Source of the DNA: Phanerodontia chrysosporium
Lineage: Eukaryota; Basidiomycota; Agaricomycetes; Polyporales; Phanerochaetaceae
NCBI GenBank assembly: GCA_001910725.1
Contig: MJGA01000031.1
Coordinates: 62,001-126,000 of the forward strand
DNA: 64,000 nucleotides
Direction of reading: 5' to 3'
A program made the translations under genes and the position numbers. The notes under the pieces are model-generated. The model saw only the letters and a program-made list of their open reading frames with translations. It had not been told where the DNA came from and ran no database searches. The stretch's first letter is position 1, and each line of letters starts with the position of its first letter. Of this stretch, positions 44,138-56,240 are shown piece after piece.

Positions 44138-47100
44138 CTAATGGTGGTAGTACGGCGCTTGTGATCCACCATACTCGCTCCCGTGCACCGGAGGCGGAAT
44201 GATCGCAAGCTGTACTGAGGGGTCGGTTGGTTGGTTTACAGAGTCGACTGCGCGGCAATGCCAGGATTAGATGGATGCAGAACATAAGGCGCAAGGACCA
44301 TACCTTGCCATGAGCCCCAAGATGACACCGGTCGCGACGGGTCCTGGTAACTAGGAGCTCGCCTGCTTGTCGATGGCGGAGGAGGGGAGGGATACAGTTG
44401 CTCAGGAGGTACGGGAAGCGGATGGTTGGGAGCCTCCGCAGCTCTGCGACGACCGTGAGACCTTCCGCGCCACGCGCCTTTCATCGGGACCTCTTCCGGT
44501 GCAGCATCGTTACCACTGTAGGTTACGTAGATCAATTTACGAAAGCTTGGTATCATGCGGAAGCACATACGCAAGGTCGCCAGACTCGTAGTCCGTCTTG
44601 TGTCGTCGAAGGATATCGATTTGGCTGATAGCGAATCGTGAGCGATGGACGCCTCGCCACAGGCGACACGACATACCGATCGAGCTTCTGCTTTTCTTCC
44701 TCCTTCTCCCTGATTTCGTGGAAGAGCTGAAGCATCTCAGGTGCTAGATTCTTGCAGAAATCGGTCAAATGCTGCGAAACGTCAGAGGCTATCGAGTCGT
44801 GACGACGCCTGCGAAACTCACATTGTCCGTGTTGAACTCGACTATGTCTCGGTTGGTCGAGCGCACGGTGCTGAGAACGTCCGCCAACAGACGGGTTCCA
44901 TGAGCATCCCAGGTCTTGCTCAGCTCCTCGATATACTAAAGGACGATGATGAGATGGCCACAAGGCCGAAGAGGCGTCACGACGACGTACGAAGGAGATG
45001 TTCAATGTGACCTGCTCCTGGATCGCTATCCGTAGCGCGCTCAGAATCTCCGCTTGCTGAGCCGAGCTGAGAGACTCAAGCATCGTGCTGAACTCTCCGA
45101 CACACTACGTAGGAATCAGCCCCTGAAAGCTCGTCAAATAGCGTAGCACGCACGTTGGTAATCGCTGCGGCAGTGTGCTCTTCAATCATCGATTTGATAT
45201 GAGCGATGATCTCTTCGTGCTTTTGCGCACCATCCTCCTTCAAGCCTGCAAAGCGTCAGCTACACGCACATATAAGAGAAGTACGAAAACCTACCCGTCT
45301 CGAGGGATTCTAGCTGAGCTTGCATGTACGATCGAAGTTCGTCCCTGTGAGACTCGAGAATACTCTCCATCGCTGAGGCAGTGATCAGCGGCTAGCACCA
45401 TGCACGTAGAGGCGACCTACTTGGCTTAGCAGCAGCTTCCGCCTTCTCCGCCTCGAGCTGCTCCCAGCGCTTGGTCGCGGTGTCCTCCATTCGATCGAGC
45501 CGCATGGTGACCTCCTGTACTTGGACATCCTGGTGAGCGAACTGCTCAACAGTGTGATCCTGCAGCTTCGCCAGCTTCTCCTCGATGGAGGCAAGGTGAG
45601 CGGACTGAGCCTCTGCGATTTCCTTGGCCTCCGCCTTGTCGGTCGCTCTCCGCTCCGCGTCTTCAGTCTCGCGCTTCGCCCGCTCCTGTTCTCTCTCGGC
45701 ACGCAGCGCAGCGAGTTCTTCAGTGAGTTCCTTGATGCGTGCGTCGTGGCTCTCGGCGATGGCGCGTTCGCGATCCAGGGATGCCTCTGCGGCGATGCGT
45801 TCTCGTTCGGCCCGTTCGCCATCTTCGGCGACCCGTCTCTGGCGCTCCTGCTCCTGCTCCTCGCGCAATGCGGCTATCTCGTCCTCGAGAGCTCTGATAC
45901 GAGAGTCGCGCTCTTCCGCACTGGCCAGCATTGTGGATTCACGCTCTGTCCACGCGGTCTCCTTTTCCATGTACTCGGTGAGAGCTCGGTTCGCATCTTC
46001 GTGTTGCGTGCGCACGGAGTCCAGCTCGGTTTCCAGAGTTGCGACGCGCTCCTCATGCGCCGTCGTCGCGTCCGTGAGTGCTCGCTCAGCATCGGCTTGG
46101 CGTTCCGCTGCAGAAGCGAGGTCGCTTTCTAGAGCTGCGACGCGCTCTTCGTGGGCTGCAGTGGCGTCGGCAAGCGATTGCTGCGCCGCCTCGTATTGTT
46201 GCCGACTAGCCTCGAGTTCTTCTTCAAGCTCTGTGATACGCGTCTTCAGCTCTTCTTCCTTATCGGCAAGAGCCTGCTCCCGTTCAGCCCAAGACGCCTG
46301 AAGGCTTGCGTGCTCGTTGACTAAGCGGTCGTGCTCGACCATATATGCATCCCGGGCGGCGGAGAGCTCCTCTTCCAGCGCAGCTATCTTCTCCGACAAA
46401 GCCTGCTCGCGTTGCAGCGCCTCTGCCTCCAATGACTCTTTCTCCGCGGCATGGACCGTATCGCGCTCTGCAAGGGCGGTAGTGTAGGCATCCTTTTCTT
46501 GCTGGAGCGTCGTGTTCAAGGAAGAGAGTTCTTCCTCCAAAACCTTGATCCGTTCCTCACCAGCCGCAACAGACGCTACCAGTTCCTGCTCGCGATCTGC
46601 GGCTGCCTGCGCATGCTCGGCCTGCTCGTCAGCAAGGCGTTGCTGAGTCTCCTCGTGTTGTGTCCGAAGTAGGCTGATTTCTTCCTCCTTCTCCTTCATA
46701 CGGTCCTCGAGTTCGCTGGTAAGTCTCTCGACTTCGGATTGCGCCTCGGCTTGCATGCGCTCTTTCTCCTGGTCACGTTCTACCAGAGTAGCGGCATGTT
46801 CCTCTTTGGCCTTCTCGAACTCTGCCGCGATAGACTCCTTCTCCGCCTCCAAAGCCGCAATCGCTGCAGCCTTCTCCTCTTCCACACGCGCGATGGTGTC
46901 TGCTTTGTCCTGCTCGATGGAGGCGATGGCAGCGGCCTTTTCTTCCTCAAGAGCGACTATCGCAGCGGACTTCTCCTCGAGGGAAGCGACTATAGCGGCC
47001 TTCTCTTCATCGTGGGCAGCGATGAGCGCGGCCTTCTCTTCTTCGAGCGCAGCGATCGCTGACGCTTTAGCTTCCTCGAGTTCAGTCAAAGCAGCGGCCT

Positions 47101-50100
47101 TCTCTTCGAGGGCGGTGATAGCGGTGACCTTCTCCTCCTCGAGAGCGGCGATAGCAGCGACCTTCTCTTCGAGACCAGCAAGAGCAGCGGCCTTTTCCTC
47201 TTCGAGAACGGCAAGAGCGGAAGACTTTTCCTCCAGTGCGGCAACCGCCTCAGCCTTTTGCTCCTCGAGCGCGGCGAGCTCCGTCGCCTTTTGCTCCTCA
47301 AGCGTGGCGAGTTCTGCAGCTTTTGCTTCCTCGAGTGCACTGAGTTCGAGCGCCTTAGCCTCCTCGAGCGCAGCAATGGCAGCCGTCTTTTCCTCCTCGA
47401 GGGCAACGACGCGGGCTTCGTACTCGGCTTTGGCTTCGGTCAGCTCTTGAATCGCCCTCTCTCGCTCCTCGGCAGCCGCTTGGCGCTCTGCATCCTCCGC
47501 AGCTCTCGCTTCTTGCTCCTGCTCACGTTCGGCGCGAGCTGCAGCGAGTTCTTCCTCGAGGGCTTGAATGCGAGCGTCTCGCTCGGCCTCGGCGGCGGCC
47601 CTTGCAGCTTCCCTCTCGGCATCCATGGCGTCCCTGAGCTGCTTCCCCTCCTCGATCTGAGCCTGAAGCTCAGCGAGCTCCTTCTCAAGCTGCTCAATCC
47701 TGGCATCCCGCTCCGAGATCCCACGGTCTCGCTCGACTGCAGCTTCCTCGCGGAGAGTCTGCGCCTGCTCCCGGTCGGCCCTGGCCTCGTCCTTGTCGGC
47801 CTTTGCGGCTTCGCGGAGACGGGTGCATTCCTCCAGTTGACGAGCGCATTCTTCGCCCTGTTGCCGGACAATACCAAGGATTTCCTGCGCTTGACGAGAG
47901 TACGCTTCGGCTCCTTGCGCAGCGCTGAGGGTGGTTTGGACAGCAAGGCGGAGATCGTTCGCGGCATCCCACATCTGTTGCACAATGACTTCGCCATCGC
48001 CGATGTTCGAACGAGACGGGCTGGGAGGGAGAGGGACCAGGTGAGGACTTCCTTGGGGCGGGGATGGGGCGACGATGGGGGCAGTGACTGGTGTAGCAGG
48101 GGCCGATACAAAGATATCTGCAGCGCCGTCATTATCGGCATCCTGGATTTGCTCGTCGCTGGGATCTAGAATGTCATGTCATGAGCAAACGAACAAGCAG
48201 GGGAAAACCTTTAGGTAGTCACCTGAAGGCGCATCGTCGATCACCGTGGACTCGGGCTCGGGTACCGGGTTCGCCGTCTCCTCTGCCGGGCTGTCGTCGG
48301 CCAATGGCTCTGGGGCTGGTTGGGCATCTTCCACCAAGAATGGCGGGTCGGGTACAACGTCGGTGGTGGGTGTGGGTTCAGCAACCTCCTTTACTGTGGG
48401 CGTAGGCGTATTCTGCGCTTCCTCAACAGGCTGCACGACGAGCTCCTCTACAACATCCCGTGCTTGAGGCGCCGGCGAGGGCTCCGGAGGAATGACAGGT
48501 GGGGGAGAGATTGTGCGCGGGGTCTTAACTACCACGTTGGCCGGAGTACGGGTAGCTTCGGGAGGAAATTCAAAGTCATGAGGGAGAGGAGCGTCGCTCA
48601 AAGCAACAGAGCGGTTACGCGCTTCGAACGTGGTGTCAGAAGGAGTCGGCAGAACGACTGACTCTGGCATAACCGCAGGAACGAACGGAGTAGGCACCTG
48701 CATTGGAGACGCATGGAAGACGGGCGGAGAAGGGATGACCTCGCTCATACTGATGGGCAGCTGAGCCTGGGGCATCGGGAACGTTGACTGCAGATGTGGC
48801 ATATTCAGCGATGGGAGCGGGAGGTCGGTTGTGGTCCGTAGCGTCGAGGGCGTCGAAGAACGGCTAGACAAGGAGCTCGAAGAAGCCGAAGATGACGGGT
48901 CGGACGGGATTGCTCCAGCGCACGCCGGCGTTGGCGGGATTGGCACCTGCGCAGGTGAGATGCCTGCCATCATAGGGTAGACCTGTACGCTCTGGGGATG
49001 ATACAACCAAGGCTAGGAATGATGTAAGTCATGCGCGGCCCAGCGAGGACGTGAAACCCACCATCTGTGCGTGTGCCTGGGGCACGAAGCCCGGAGGAAA
49101 CGCTTGTCCTGAGCCTGTGAACTTTGACGCTATCCCCATGCATTAGTAAGGGACGCAGCAACACTACTAGCATAGCGTACCGAAGTCTTGCTTGGAGAAC
49201 GTCTCGAACAGTTCCATCATCTTGTCGACCTTGGCGGACAGTTCCTTCTGGACGGTCAAGCTTTCCCCGAAGCGCTGTTCGAAACGTCGTTCGTCATCCT
49301 GATGGGCTTGCTCCCATTTCTCCTTGAAGTACTGCGATTCCTCGCGTGATTTGCGCAATTCCTAATGAGGTGATAGTGAATATACAATCAACTGAGGTAA
49401 ATATGGATCGTACCTCGAGGATAACGACAAGCTCGGCTGGAGACGAGAGCTGCGGAGTGGCCTGTTCACAGATATTAGCGGAGACATCCACCGGTATCAG
49501 CTCTGACTTACAGGTGCCGGACTATCGGGAGGCGTGACGTCGTCTCGCACCAGCTCTGGAGCTTCTTTCTCGGGTGTCGCCGGTGCATCGGCAGTGTCGG
49601 GAAGCACCTCCGCGGGGGCGAGCTCCTCACTTGACTCCTGCGCAACCATCTGAGCAAGTCCCAGAATAGACGGGATGATCACACTCACCGTGGTATCCAG
49701 AAGGGGCGTTGCAACGTTTTCCTCAGCAGCGGCCTCGACCGTCTGGACTGCCGTTTCCTCTATTGCAACTCCCTCGACCACGGCTTCCTCGACGGCGAGT
49801 TCCTCGACTACCGCCTCCTCGACTGCAATCGCCTCAGCAGCCACTTCGTCCACTGGGGGCTCGTCGACATGCACTGCCGCCTCGACAACCGGCTCGGGTT
49901 CCACGACGTGCGGCTCCGTGCCACACGCGACATCGACCTTTGCAGGGAGGGGCTTCACGGTCGTCGCGGGGGAGACCTCTTCCTCTTCCTCTTCCTCCGC
50001 TTCCTCCTCTTCCTCTGCGCTCTCGTCAGCGCCCTCGACCTCGCTCAGCGCGGGCACTGGAGCGATGGGCGAGATGGCCTGGTCGACCTTCGCTGCGACA

Positions 50101-53100
50101 GCCTCCTGCGGGGGCTCAGGAAGGGGCTCTTCGCCTGGCTCCGGGGCTGCGCCGTCAGCCTGCGCCTCCCCCGCGGCTGCGGCCGGCGCCGCGTCGAGCG
50201 GCGCGTCGGGCAGGTCCACCGCGTGCGGCGCGGGCGTGGCGGGGAAGACAAGCGGCGACGTGCCCGCCTCGACCTTCTCCGGCGGTGCCGCGACAGGCGC
50301 GGCCCCCGGGAGCAGCGGCGAAACGGCTTTCTCGGCCGTCGACGCCGCGGCGTCCTCGACATCGGCCGGCACGGGCTCCGTCGGGGGACCCACGGAGAGA
50401 CGGCCTTTTCAGTAGTCGACACAGCATCGTCTTCCACGTCCAATGACTCTGTTGGCGGGACGAAGGGCGAGATAGCCTTCTCCGTCGTGGAGATCATGTC
50501 GTTCTCGACGTCCCCTGGCTCGGACGGGGCCTCAGTTGGCGGGACGAAAGGCGATATGGCCTTTTCGGAGGTTGCTGCCACTGCTGATGCCTCTCCTGGC
50601 ACCTCCGCCATCTCGAGGGCCGTCGGCACAGGCGTCTTCTCGAGGAGGAGCGCGCTCTCGAACACGAGCGGGCTCGTCCCTTGGTCCACCTTCGCGCTGA
50701 CCGGCGGCGCAGGGGGCAGCACCGTCTCGGCTCTCTCCGGTTCCGCAGGGGGACGTGGGTCGCCATGAAGGCCGCAAGCGAGCCCTCGAACGGCACCGCA
50801 CGGAGCGGGACGGGCGCGTGGATGGCGCTGTGGACGCTGCCGCCGGCGCCGACGGGCGCGAGCAGGAGCGAGCGCTGCTCGACGGTCTGCGCGACGACGG
50901 GCGCCGGCGGGGCGAAGCCGACACTCGACACCGAGTCTGCGGGCGAGACGTCGTCGACGTCGGGCGCGTTGAACCCGGGGATGGTGGCCGGCGGCGAGGA
51001 CAGGCGCCGCCTGGTGGACGCTTTCGACGGTGCGGCGCGGAGGACGGTCTCCAGGGAGGCACTGGACGCGGTATCGGAGAGGACGGACGAGAGGGACAGC
51101 GGCGACGCCGCTTCGTCCCAGACACGCTCGACGGACAGTGCTTCGGGGGCGTCCGCAGGGTGCTCGGATGCCTCGTCCGAGTGGTGCGACGACAGGTACG
51201 AGCACGCGACGCTCTCGGGCGTCACAGCGCGCTTGCGGGGCGGCGAGAGCAGGGTGATCCGGACGTGGCTCTTGCCCGCGAGCGGCGACGTCGCCATCTG
51301 TGCATCGGCATACGCGGCCAGGCGCACCGGAGACAGCGCGCGTTCGACGCCCTTGCTCAGGATAGGCGACGTACTTGCTTCCATGCGCGCGACGAGAATC
51401 GGAGACGTCGCAAAGTCGACCTTTGTCGCCTCTGGCGCAGTCTCAGGCTTGGACTGGGCCTCGCGCAGGAGCGCAAGCAGCTCGCTCTGCGCGCCGCGGA
51501 TGTCCTCGAGGCCCTTGCTGTTGAGGGAGCCACGCTCGTCAAAGTACGACAGCAGCCTCTGCGTCTCCTCGCTGAGCATCGTCTTGAACTCAGCCCTGAG
51601 GTTCCTGAAGCGCGGCGACAGCTCCACGAGGTCGAACTTCGTGTCGTCTGCGGCGACCGCTTTGTGTCCGACAGACGGCTCTGCGGCGACCGCTTTGTGT
51701 CCAACACTTGGCCCTGCAGCGACACCGACAGACTGCGTAGAAGGCGGGCGCGAAATCAAGATGCCCGACAGGTGCGGTGATATCTGCGAGGGAATGTCCG
51801 TCAGCGCTGCTGGGTTTCGACGCTCGGAACCTGACTGACCGCAATCTCGACATATTCCTTGGGCTCGACCGGCTCGACGCCGATGCTCGAGGCAGCACTA
51901 CTGGTGCTGTCCAGCGAGGAGGGCTCGAGGAGGGACGACGCCATCGACAGCGAGCGTGCGCGGCGCGCGGCGTCCGACAGCGTGTACAGCGTGTTGGACG
52001 GCACGCAGGGCGCGGCCCGCGACGCGCACTCGCTCTCTGTGCAGCCGCTCATTGCCAGCGTGGACACGTCGCCGGCGAGGCTGGCGGCGCGCACGACGGG
52101 CGTGCGCGCCGGGTCCTCGTCCTCGTCTTCTTCCGTGCCGAGCAGCGACGTCGTGCACACGGAGGGCGGCGACGCGGCCGACGCCGTCTCCGCACGCGTG
52201 GTGTGCGCGGACACGGGCAGCGCAGAGCGCGCGCCGGACGAGCGGAGGGACGGGGACGCGTGGAGGACGGAGGAGTCGTACGTCCCGTCCGTCTCGGCGC
52301 CCCACGACGTGGCGACGGACGGGCTCTTTGGCGGCTCAGAGGCGTCCGCGGGCTCCGAGACCGCGCTCGCACTGCGCTCCGACGGCTGTTCTTCGTGCGC
52401 TTCTGACTGGCGGTCCTCGTGTGCCTCGGAAGCGTGGTGCTGCTCCTCGGGTTCGGGCTCTTGCGCTTCTGACGCCGGCTGCGATGCCGCGTCAGACACC
52501 TCTGAGCGGGACCCCGGCTCCGACGCTGGCGGGAGCTCCCCAGCCAGCCGGGCGCTCACGGCGTCGAGGATCGCTGGCGTCGGCATCGAGTCGGACCCGT
52601 GGTCGGTGTGGTCCTCGCACTGGGAGGAGGGCAGCTGCGTCAGCTCGGGCCCGGAGAGCGACAGGGACGAGAGGGAGTCGGAGTGCGCGCTCTCGGTCGA
52701 CGACGTGGGCGGGAGCACCTGCGAGACGGCGGAGGGCGTATACACGGACGGCGGAAGGGGCACCTGCGCAGCCTGCGCTGTGGGATCCAACTCTGGTGCG
52801 ACCTCGGAGGCCGCCTCTGATGCCACCTCTGACGCGAGCTCCTCCGGGACGCCCTCTGGCTCCTGTGGGGGCGGAACAGGGACAGGCGTCTCCAGGCCAT
52901 CCTCAGGCACCTCGTCCGCCTCCTCCCCCTCCGCATCCTCCTCCTCCTCCTCCAGCATCCCGCCCACCTCGCTCGCCGCGCGTGACAGGATCTGGTCGCC
53001 GTCCCACACGACGCCGTAGTAGCCCGCGCGGCTCGAGCGGCCCTCGCTGCGCGCCTCGTCCGCGCGGAACATCGCGTCGAGGTCCGCGTCGGGGAGGTGC

Positions 53101-55715
53101 TCCATCGGGTCGAGCGAGACGAAGGACGCGTCGGGGCTCGGCGCCGTCGCATACTCGCTCTCGTCCTGCGACACGTCGCCGCCGGCGGGCGCGTGCGGCG
53201 CGGGGGGCGGGCGCGGCGCGGGGGGCGGGCGCGGCGTACGGTGCGCGTCCGCGGGGGTGACCGTCGCGAGGCTCTGGCCCGTCTCGTGTGCGCGCACGGT
53301 GCCCGGCGAGGGCGGGGTCTCGAACGACGCGGCGCTGGTGCACGAGTCGCCGAGGAGGGAGCGCGCGGCGGTGCTGCGCAGCGAGAGCGTCGACGCGACG
53401 ACGTCGGTGCCGGTGCTGGAGCCGATCGCGAGGAGCGTGCGGTCGCTCGGGCGCGAGAGGAGCGAGGAGAGCGTGTCGCTGGGGCGCGAGCTCGCGGTGC
53501 GCGATGTGTCGGTGCGCGAGGTGTCGGTGGTCGAGGTGTCGGTGCGCGAGGTGCGCTCATACAGCGTCGAGATCTCGGAGCGCGCCTGGTGGTTGCGCGC
53601 CCGCCAGCTGCTGACGGTGACGTCAATCGGGGGTGTCAGGCTGCGCGGCTGCACCACCTCCTCCACGAGCGGGGCCCGGGGCGGCGCGCGCGGGCTGCTG
53701 GAGATGTAGATGGTGGAACGCGAGCCGATCTGGATGTCGGACGCGTTCTCTTCCTCGGGGTCGTCGGCAGGAGATAGAGCCTCGTCCTCGTAGCCGTCGG
53801 GGGCGGAACGCTCGTGTGCATGTGAGCCCGATGAGAGCGACATGTTCCCCGTAAACACGGTCCTGCGGACAATGAGAACGCGCGTGAGATGCACAGCGTG
53901 GAAGACTCACTGGATGGCGTCGAACCAAGCCCCCATCTCTGTCCGCGTCTCCGCGCCAAGTCGTTCCAGGCTGTCGCTGTAACCGAGCTCGAAGGTCATC
54001 AGGCGCACGTTCTCGACGCGCCCGTCGTCCCGCTCGACCGTGACCCGCACGTCCCTCTCCATGCCACTCGGCCGGACGGTGCGCACCTCGACGCACGAGA
54101 GCAGATCGAGCTTCACCTCGGCGATGAGGCCCGACGGCTCCGTCCAGCGCACGACGAGCATGTGCGGGAAGAGCTGCGCGTGCCCGAGCTGCCAGGTGTA
54201 GTCCGAGAGGCGGTGGACGTTGTAGTACCAGACCGGGGCCTCGTAGACCGGCTGTGTGGCCGCATTTCGGGCTGTCGTCAGAAACGCGGAGTCAGATGCT
54301 GGCAGCGTACACGCACCTCCTGATCGTGCCCGGGGTCCATCGCTGCGAGGTCGACCTCCTCAGACGTGGACTCGCTCTCGACGGCCCTCCGCCGCGGAGG
54401 GCTCGCAGGCATCGAGCGACTGCGTGCACGCTCCGTCGTCCTGCCGTACGGGCTCCTGCTCCGCGCGCGCCGCGCGGTGCTGAACGGCGAGCGCCCGCTA
54501 CGGCTCGTGCTACGGCTCTTGCTCCGCCGCCGGGCGTGCGTTCGCGACGGCGAGGACGTCCGCGCAGACGAGGAGTAGGCCGAGCGCGAGCCAGACAGCC
54601 CGACGAACCCGGAGATCGCGCCGAGGATGCCGCCGCCGCCGGAGCCGACACCGCCGCTGGAGTACGTCCAGCTGGACACTGCAGACCTGCCCGGGCTGCT
54701 GCCGCGCGAGCGCGTGCGGGACGTCGGCGAGCGCGTGCGGGACGTCGGCGAGCGCGAGCGCGTCTGGCGCGTCTGCGTCGCACTGCCGCTGCCAAAGCTC
54801 CAGGCGGAGACCTCGGACGTGCCGTCGCTGCGCGACCGCGCGTCTGCGCTCGAGGGCGGGCCGCGGGTGCTGCGGGAGAGGGCGCCGGGCATGCCGAGCG
54901 TCGCGGTGCTCACGGTCGGGGCCTTCGTCGGGGAGCCGGGGCGCGCGCTGGGCGCCGACGGCGTGCGGGAGTGCAGGGCCTGGTTGATGGACGCGGCAGG
55001 GGGAGGGGGGACGACGAGCGTTGGCCTGCTGCACGTTCTTCGTACAAGGCGATGAGTTCTCCGGCAGTGCGCCGGGAGACGCTGCCTGTGTTGCTGCTGG
55101 TCGTGGGGTGGGAGTGTAGTTGTGAGGACGAGAGCGTCGAGGTATAGTGGCCGGCAGAGGCAGTGTGGCGCGTGGACGTGCTCTGCGACTGCTCATATGA
55201 CTGAGAGGGGACGGTTCGGGACTGGGACGTAGAGGTGAGAGGCGTAAAGGTGCCGTTCGTGAAGCTTTGCGAGGGCTGGGAAGACGTGGCGTCATAGGGA
55301 TCGGTCGATGAGCGGACATGGTACGAGCTCGAGAGGGTGCTGGTAGATGGGTAAGAGTATGGTTCACGTTCAGTGGCGCTGCCAGAGCTCCGTGAGTAGG
55401 AGTGCTGGCCGTATGTGCGGGAAGACGTCGTCAGTTGGGAAGAGCTGTCGCGGAGCGTACTGGTCTCGACGCGGTCGTTCTCGACGACAGAAGCGCCGTC
55501 GCTGACACACGACGAGCTCTCAGACTGGTCTACATCGCAAATGAGGTGATGTTATTGCACGAGTGAGAGAAGCACGCACTTCTCCGTGAGCCCGGCCACA
55601 ACGAGGTGAGAGCAGTGGCGGTGAATGTCGAGAAGGAGGCCGTGCCAAAGATGGGGCTGGCAGGCCCGAGGGTCGACTCGGGGTACGTGGATTCAGACGC
55701 TTCAGATCGAGGCAT
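44138..55715 (-). CDS. Giant PH-like/coiled-coil protein, about 3,555 aa, with three frame breaks
   Basis: Eighteen exons: 55580-55715, 54317-55529, 53911-54251, 51840-53862, 49512-51783, 49414-49461, 49181-49361, 49062-49129, 48223-48991, 45421-48165, 45295-45372, 45154-45245, 44991-45104, 44822-44935, 44677-44771, 44571-44624, 44304-44515, 44138-44247. Start MPRSEASESTYPESTLG. Regions: Ser-rich head with ELIALYEER and SPTSRTRS repeats (1-450); PH-like segment (about 453-565: VWYYNVHRLSDYTWQLGHAQ ... WFDAIQ); S/T-P and acidic linkers with KVDxxTSPL-type motifs (565-2350); coiled coil (about 2430-3270, ALEEEKAA units); short helical exons (HLTDFCKNLAPEMLQLF); tail APYYHH. The frame holds only if one C is added at each of three C5 runs. 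Family unnamed; perhaps a cortical or cytoskeletal scaffold. Confidence 0.75.
46840..47400 (-). repeat. Degenerate tandem coiled-coil repeats
   Basis: Units of 11 codons on the pattern A-A-I-x-x-L-E-E-E-K-A recur about 16 times in the coiled-coil exon. Confidence 0.75.
51647..51712 (-). repeat. 33-nt tandem repeat in the giant gene
   Basis: Two copies of a unit holding GCGGCGACCGCTTTGTGTCC encode PSVGHKAVAA twice. Confidence 0.75.
53497..53552 (-). repeat. 15-nt tandem repeats in the giant gene
   Basis: Repeats of GTGCGCGAGGTGTCG encode TSRTD/TSTTD units next to the Ser-rich linker. Confidence 0.7.
54714..54761 (-). repeat. 24-nt tandem repeats in the giant gene
   Basis: GCGTGCGGGACGTCGGCGAGC occurs in tandem and encodes repeated SPTSRTRS. 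Confidence 0.7.
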
Positions 55716-56240
55716 CGCTGGTAGTGACGTCCGTGCAGTGCCTAGAGCGAGACCACAAGCATGAACGAGGAGCAGGAGCAGGAGCAGGAGCAGCGCGGCC
55801 GTTGTAGCTTGAGACGAGAGCACTGTCGAGGGGAAGGGGGTCGTGAGGTTCGCCCAGGACGAACGGGTGTTTCCAAAGCGCGAACAAAGGGACGAACGTC
55901 GCTTGGTTCGACTTCGGTTCCGGCGCCAATGAGACCGTGGGTGGTGCTGAGCGTGGCTATGCACGTGAGCGTGTTTGATTCGCGCTCGTGACGCTATGAA
56001 CGACGCGAACTCACACGATCTGTCGTGAGGACAGAGACTCGAGCACTTCCTGGTCGTCGTGTGCATGTAATCCACAACGGGCTGCGTGCCGGCGACGCAC
56101 TGCACGCGTAGGCGCCCGCCACGGTTCCGCGCTTCCCGGACTCTTTCGCGCCGTTCGTCTTCTCCATCCCCAACCACGACCTCCAGCATGCCCTGCCGCA
56201 CCGTCCGCCGCCCGTGTCCTGTTGCCGCGGCAAACAAAGG
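55716..56240. promoter_or_regulatory. 5' region of the giant gene
   Basis: Includes a (GAGCAG)n tract at about 55765-55792. Read in frame upstream of MPRSEAS it would give a run of nine Leu, so the protein could start further upstream with a hydrophobic leader. No TATA box seen. Confidence 0.4.

Noticed and set aside
51859..53260. Long plus-strand frames opposite the giant gene
   Set aside because: Antisense shadows of Ser/Ala/Glu-rich exons; the minus strand has phase-consistent introns and repeats.
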